Assembly (NCBI GenBank): GCA_017454565.1
Contig: JAFTCS010000161.1
Location: 1-9,861, forward strand
Direction of reading: 5' to 3'
Source: Clostridia bacterium
GTDB lineage: Bacteria; Bacillota; Clostridia; Oscillospirales; Acutalibacteraceae
Length of the DNA: 9,861 nucleotides
Shown: positions 6,381 to 9,861 of the stretch, piece after piece
How positions within the stretch are numbered: position 1 is the stretch's first letter
How the letters are laid out: every line of letters begins with the position of its first letter
The notes under the pieces: model-generated
The model's database searches: none
What the model was told of the DNA's origin: nothing
What the model saw: the letters and a program-made list of their open reading frames with translations, nothing else
Translations under genes and position numbers: made by a program

Positions 6381-6430
6381 ACAAACAGCTGAGAAGAATT
6401 AAATACTGACATTTGGAAGGAGACGATCCA

Positions 6431-8689
6431 ATGAACAATAAGGTATTTGAAGAAGCCTGGGAGGGCTTTGAAGGCAGGATCTGGAAGTTGGAGATAAATA
6501 CAAGAGACTTCATTCAGAAGAACTACCGTCCTTATGACGGTGACGAGAGCTTTCTTGAAGGGCCTACAGAGGCTACCGAAAAGCTCTGGGGCATTGTGCA
6601 GGATCTCCAGAAGCAGGAGAGAGCCAAGGGCGGCGTCCTTGATATGGAGACAAAGGTGGTTTCAGGTCTTACCGCTTACTGTGCAGCCTACATCAGTGAT
6701 GACAAGGAGCTTGAAAAGGTGGTCGGCATACAGACCGACAAGCCGCTCAAGCGCGCGTTCATGCCTTTCGGCGGTATAAAAATGGCTGAGCAGGCCTGCG
6801 AGACCTACGGCTATACTCCCGACCCGGAGCTGCACAGGATATTCAACGAATATGTTACCACGCACAATCAGGGCGTTTTTGATACCTACACTCCTGAGAT
6901 GAAAATGGTCCGCCACAACAAGATAATCACAGGTCTGCCCGATACCTACGGCAGAGGCCGCATTGTGGGTGATTACAGGCGAGTTGCACTTTACGGTATA
7001 GATTATCTCATTGAGCAGAAGAAGAACGATTTTGCAAACTGCGGAGACGGCACAATGACCGAAGAGGTTATCCGTCTGCGTGAGGAGATCGCCAAGCAGA
7101 TAAGGGCGCTCAACGGCATGAAGGAAATGGCAGCTATCTACGGTTTTGACATTTCGGCACCGGCAAAGAATGCAAGAGAGGCCGTTCAGTGGCTTTATTT
7201 CGGATATCTTGCGGCTATCAAGACCCAGAACGGCGCTGCCATGAGCGTCGGCAGAGTTTCCACCTTCCTTGACATATATATTCAGAGAGATCTTGAACGC
7301 GGCACCCTGACCGAGAAAGAGGCTCAGGAGCTTATAGATCATTTTGTTATGAAGTGCAGGATCGTGAAGTTTGCGCGTATCCCATCATACAACCAGCTCT
7401 TCTCCGGTGATCCGGTCTGGGCTACTCTTGAAGTCGCCGGCATAGGCTGCGACGGACGCTCTATGGTTACGAAGAACGACTTCCGTTTCCTGCATACCCT
7501 TGAAAATATGGGTCCTTCACCCGAACCGAATCTCACTGTGCTCTATTCGTCGGCACTTCCTGAGACCTTCAAGAAGTACGCTTCCCGCATATCCATAGAC
7601 ACCAGCTCTGTGCAGTACGAGAACGACGATGTTATGAAGCCGGTATGGGGCGATGATTACTCTATATGCTGCTGTGTTTCCGCTACGCAGACCGGCAAGG
7701 AGATGCAGTTCTTCGGAGCAAGAGCAAACCTTGCAAAGTGCCTTCTCTATGCCCTCAACGGCGGTGTAGACGCAAAGAACCGCGAGCAGGTGGCTCCGCC
7801 TTACAGAAGGATAACCTCTGAGTATCTTGACTATAACGAGGTCATCGCAGCCTATGAGGTAATGATGGACTGGCTTGCAGGTCTGTATGTAAATACGCTC
7901 AATCTCATTCACTATATGCACGACAAGTATTACTATGAGGCTGCCGAAATGGCGCTTATAGATACCGATGTCCGCAGGACCTTTGCCACCGGAATAGCAG
8001 GCTTCTCGCATGTGGTGGATTCCCTGAGCGCTATCAAATATGCCCGCGTGAAAGCTATCCGTGACGATGCCGGCATCTGCATCGACTTCAAGACAGAGGG
8101 CGACTTCCCGCGCTACGGAAATGACGATGACCGCGCCGATGATATTGCGGTATGGCTGCTCAGGACATTTCTTGCCAAGGTCAAAAAGCATCACACCTAC
8201 AGAAATTCCGAGCCTACTACGTCTATTCTTACCATCACTTCAAACGTGGTATACGGCAAGGCTACCGGCAACATGCCTGACGGCCGCCGCGCAGGCGCAC
8301 CCCTTGCTCCCGGAGCAAACCCCAGCTACGGAGCCGAGCAGAACGGCCTGCTTGCTTCCCTCAACTCCGTTGCAAAGCTGCCCTATCACTGGGCGCTTGA
8401 CGGCATCTCCAACACCCAGACCATCAGTCCCGATGCTCTCGGTCATAGTGAGGAGGAGCGCGTAAACAATCTTGTTCAGGTCATGGACGGCTACTTCGAC
8501 CAGGGCGCGCATCATCTGAATGTAAACGTATTCGGTACGGAAAAGCTCATAGATGCTATGGAGCACCCCGAAAAGGAAGAATATGCAAACTTTACTATTC
8601 GTGTTTCCGGTTATGCCGTAAAATTCATTGACCTTACCCGTGAACAGCAGCTTGACGTTATCGCCCGCACCTGCCACAAGACTATGTGA
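6431..8689 (+). CDS. pflB: Pyruvate formate-lyase (formate C-acetyltransferase)
   Basis: The product is 752 aa and converts pyruvate + CoA to acetyl-CoA + formate in the cytoplasm by a glycyl-radical mechanism. The active-site cysteine pair is in YSICCCVSATQTG (C414-C415 equivalent to E. coli C418-C419). It is followed by the family's MQFFGARANLAK and LNGGVDAK segments. The glycyl-radical site is RVSGYAV near the C-terminus, with Gly727 (E. coli Gly734). NVVYGKATGNMPDGRRAGAPLAPGANP-type and HLNVNV segments are also as in authentic PFL rather than glycerol dehydratase or other relatives. An extra cysteine, C413, precedes the pair. The start is the ATG at 6431 with AAGGAGA seven bases upstream; an upstream in-frame TTG at 6413 overlaps that site and is rejected. 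pflA follows, so the two are likely one operon. The protein is full length with no damaged motif. Confidence 0.98.
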   Translation: MNNKVFEEAWEGFEGRIWKLEINTRDFIQKNYRPYDGDESFLEGPTEATEKLWGIVQDLQKQERAKGGVLDMETKVVSGLTAYCAAYISDDKELEKVVGIQTDKPLKRAFMPFGGIKMAEQACETYGYTPDPELHRIFNEYVTTHNQGVFDTYTPEMKMVRHNKIITGLPDTYGRGRIVGDYRRVALYGIDYLIEQKKNDFANCGDGTMTEEVIRLREEIAKQIRALNGMKEMAAIYGFDISAPAKNAREAVQWLYFGYLAAIKTQNGAAMSVGRVSTFLDIYIQRDLERGTLTEKEAQELIDHFVMKCRIVKFARIPSYNQLFSGDPVWATLEVAGIGCDGRSMVTKNDFRFLHTLENMGPSPEPNLTVLYSSALPETFKKYASRISIDTSSVQYENDDVMKPVWGDDYSICCCVSATQTGKEMQFFGARANLAKCLLYALNGGVDAKNREQVAPPYRRITSEYLDYNEVIAAYEVMMDWLAGLYVNTLNLIHYMHDKYYYEAAEMALIDTDVRRTFATGIAGFSHVVDSLSAIKYARVKAIRDDAGICIDFKTEGDFPRYGNDDDRADDIAVWLLRTFLAKVKKHHTYRNSEPTTSILTITSNVVYGKATGNMPDGRRAGAPLAPGANPSYGAEQNGLLASLNSVAKLPYHWALDGISNTQTISPDALGHSEEERVNNLVQVMDGYFDQGAHHLNVNVFGTEKLIDAMEHPEKEEYANFTIRVSGYAVKFIDLTREQQLDVIARTCHKTM

Positions 8690-8735
8690 TAATATCAGGA
8701 TGCTGACACGAGAAAGTCTGATATAGGTGACAAAA

Positions 8736-8772
8736 AACCTGCCTGTGGAATATCGGTGTCCATAGGCAGGTT
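8736..8772 (+). terminator. 13-bp intercistronic hairpin between pflB and pflA (partial terminator or mRNA stabiliser)
   Basis: AACCTGCCTGTGG (8736-8748) pairs with CCATAGGCAGGTT (8760-8772) through 13 positions with one G-U, around an 11-nt loop. An A-run precedes it, but only TTATTGATTAT follows, so the U-tract is broken and full termination is unlikely. It could lower pflA expression relative to pflB, or protect the 3' end of the pflB message, as fits an enzyme needed in large excess over its activase. Confidence 0.6.
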
Positions 8773-8803
8773 ATTGATTATCAGGATAAAGGGGAGGAGC
8801 AGC

Positions 8804-9544
8804 ATGGAAAATAAGGATATCGCAGGTCACATTCATACCCTTGAGACCTTCGGACTGGTTGACGGGCCGGGAGTGCGTTTTGTTGTATTTATGAAAGGCT
8901 GCCATATGCGCTGTAAGTTCTGCCACAACCCTGACACATGGAGTGGTGAGGGAAAGGAGTGGACTGCCGGGAACCTGTATGCTCACATTCGCAAATACAG
9001 ACCATACTGGAAAAATAACGGCGGCATAACCGTAAGCGGCGGAGAACCTTTGCTGCAAATGGGATTTGTTACCGAACTTTTCCGCATGGCAAAGAATGAG
9101 GGTGTCCACACTGCCCTTGATACAGCCGGCGAGCCGTTTTCTGATGACATGGATTATCTTGAAAAATTTGACAGACTTATGGAGCTGACCGACCTCTTTA
9201 TTCTTGACCTGAAAATGATGGACAGTGCCGGCCACAGGAGCCTGACCGGTGTTGACAACGGCAATATCCTTAAAATGGCGCAGTATCTTTCCGATCACGG
9301 CAAAAAAATGTGGATAAGACATGTCCTTGTTCCCGGAGTAACCGATGACGAGAATGATCTTGATACTATGTATGAGTTCATTTCCACGCTGAAAACAGTT
9401 GAGAGGGTTGAGATATTGCCATTCCATACTCTCGGTGTAATGAAAGGGAGAGAGCTTGGCATGGATTATCCTCTTGAAAGCATTCTACCGCCCACAGAAG
9501 AACAGGTTCGCAAGGCGGAAGAAATACTTCATATTTCAAAATAA
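8804..9544 (+). CDS. pflA: Pyruvate formate-lyase activating enzyme (radical SAM)
   Basis: The product is 246 aa, the usual PflA size. It cleaves S-adenosylmethionine to abstract hydrogen from the PflB glycine. The [4Fe-4S] motif C33-x3-C37-x2-C40 lies in MKGCHMRCKFCHNPDTW, with SGGEPLLQ (the family GGE motif) and HTALDTAGE following. LVDGPGVRFVVF before the cluster is also typical. No extra 2[4Fe-4S] ferredoxin domain is inserted, which sets it apart from activases of glycerol dehydratase and similar enzymes. The start is the ATG at 8804 behind GGGGAGGAG (8791-8799); an upstream in-frame GTG at 8756 would start inside the hairpin and is rejected. Its place directly after pflB supports a dedicated pair. 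Confidence 0.97.
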   Translation: MENKDIAGHIHTLETFGLVDGPGVRFVVFMKGCHMRCKFCHNPDTWSGEGKEWTAGNLYAHIRKYRPYWKNNGGITVSGGEPLLQMGFVTELFRMAKNEGVHTALDTAGEPFSDDMDYLEKFDRLMELTDLFILDLKMMDSAGHRSLTGVDNGNILKMAQYLSDHGKKMWIRHVLVPGVTDDENDLDTMYEFISTLKTVERVEILPFHTLGVMKGRELGMDYPLESILPPTEEQVRKAEEILHISK

Positions 9545-9587
9545 TATTAAAATACCTGAATCCGTGAAACTAAGAACGGAAAAAGTT

Positions 9588-9665
9588 CGTTTTCGGGGAT
9601 TGTCAAGGGGGACTTTTCCGCAAAAGTCCCTCTTGACTCGCTCTCCGCAGAGAGCGAAACACTTT
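9588..9665 (+). repeat. Dispersed hairpin repeat, copy 2
   Basis: This copy matches 3335-3411 read on the - strand. It has two hairpins. GTCAAGGGGGACTTTT (9602-9617) pairs with AAAAGTCCCTCTTGAC (9622-9637) across 16 positions with one G-U around CCGC. GCTCTC (9640-9645) pairs with GAGAGC (9650-9655). Compared with copy 1, an A/T pair appears on both sides of the first stem, so the pairing is kept though the sequence differs. Homology stops after CACTTT, where the two loci diverge. Confidence 0.82.
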
Positions 9666-9694
9666 TTGCTTCTGCGCTCCGCAAGGGGTGAACT

Positions 9695-9817
9695 CCAAAA
9701 CAGTCCGGTGGACTGTTTTGGGGGAGGGGACGCCCTGCGCACGAGGGCGTCCCCTACTAACGGCTCGCTTAAAACTACCCCGCCGCCGAGAGGCGGCGCA
9801 AATGCACCCATTGGGTG
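9695..9817 (+). repeat. Array of four consecutive perfect inverted repeats
   Basis: In order: CCAAAACAGTCC (9695-9706) with GGACTGTTTTGG (9710-9721), 12 bp with a 3-nt loop; GGGGACGCCC (9726-9735) with GGGCGTCCCC (9745-9754), 10 bp; CGCCGCC (9781-9787) with GGCGGCG (9792-9798) around a GAGA tetraloop of the GNRA type; and CACCC (9805-9809) with GGGTG (9813-9817). None has a T-tract, so they are not ordinary terminators. They may be REP-like elements or a structured RNA. No function can be assigned. Confidence 0.7.
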
Positions 9818-9861
9818 AAAAACAAGGTATGAAACATTTGGCTTGTAAAGCTCTGTTTATC

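Larger units (their letters stand above)
5920..6430. other. AT-rich divergent control region between deaD and pflB
   Basis: These 511 bases hold no gene I can support. An open frame at about 5955-6287 encodes a low-complexity, Ile/Lys/Cys-rich product and has no ribosome binding site. What is seen instead is the outward promoter for deaD, the promoter for pflB, a direct-repeat pair upstream of it, and a long pflB leader able to fold. A few stretches (about 6010-6200) show only AT-rich sequence with nothing I can name. Confidence 0.75.
9545..9861. other. Non-coding hairpin island downstream of pflA
   Basis: No credible gene lies here. Open frames on both strands run through palindromes and have no ribosome binding site. 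The block carries repeat copy 2 and then four more consecutive inverted repeats. From about 9818 the sequence turns AT-rich (AAAAACAAGG...) and is cut by the window edge. Confidence 0.75.

Noticed and set aside
9588..9817. CRISPR array
   Set aside because: The hairpins differ from one another, there are no regularly spaced identical direct repeats, and no cas genes are present.
9456..9818. 120-codon (+) and 91-codon (-) open frames at the right end
   Set aside because: The + frame starts inside pflA, and both read through the hairpin array, giving repeat-derived proteins. No start signal is seen.

Overview
The window looks like a chromosomal segment of an anaerobic, fermentative Firmicute, most likely a gut or rumen Clostridia of the Ruminococcus type. 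This rests on the Rnf gene order (D-G-E-A-B), the pyruvate formate-lyase pair, strong AGGAGG-type ribosome binding sites, and a Ser-rich lipoprotein with a clostridial style. Genus assignment is inference.

Region 1 (1-3197, + strand) is the 3' part of an Rnf operon: the C-terminal part of rnfD, then rnfG, rnfE, rnfA and rnfB. The first four genes overlap by 4-8 nt, and rnfB follows after a 10-nt gap. Rnf is a membrane complex that couples ferredoxin:NAD+ electron transfer to Na+ or H+ pumping. rnfC is expected just upstream, outside the window. The most unusual observation is in rnfB. An in-frame UGA (2910-2912) sits exactly where the second cysteine of a CxxCxxCxxxCP iron-sulfur motif should be. 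The reading frame continues intact for 94 more codons with all later clusters present, and ends in a triple stop. A hairpin with SECIS-like placement begins a few bases after the UGA. This makes rnfB a candidate selenoprotein; a sequence error or a fresh nonsense mutation are the alternatives.

Region 2 (3198-3453) holds a strong bidirectional terminator between convergent transcription units and one copy of a GC-rich, hairpin-forming dispersed repeat.

Region 3 (3454-5919, - strand) is a two-gene unit: a DEAD-box RNA helicase with a DbpA-type RNA-binding domain (deaD-like), then, 27 nt downstream, a Ser-rich lipoprotein of unknown function. A near-consensus sigma-A promoter precedes deaD.

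Region 4 (5920-6430) is an AT-rich divergent control region. It contains the deaD promoter, a pfl promoter with a pair of direct repeats just upstream, and a long pfl leader that can fold.

Region 5 (6431-9544, + strand) carries pflB (pyruvate formate-lyase) and pflA (its radical-SAM activase), separated by a 13-bp hairpin. Together with Rnf they fit a mixed-acid/acetogenic fermentation: pflBA makes acetyl-CoA and formate, and Rnf balances reduced ferredoxin against NADH.

Region 6 (9545-9861) has no credible gene. It is an island of consecutive near-perfect hairpins and includes a second, inverted copy of the repeat from region 2.
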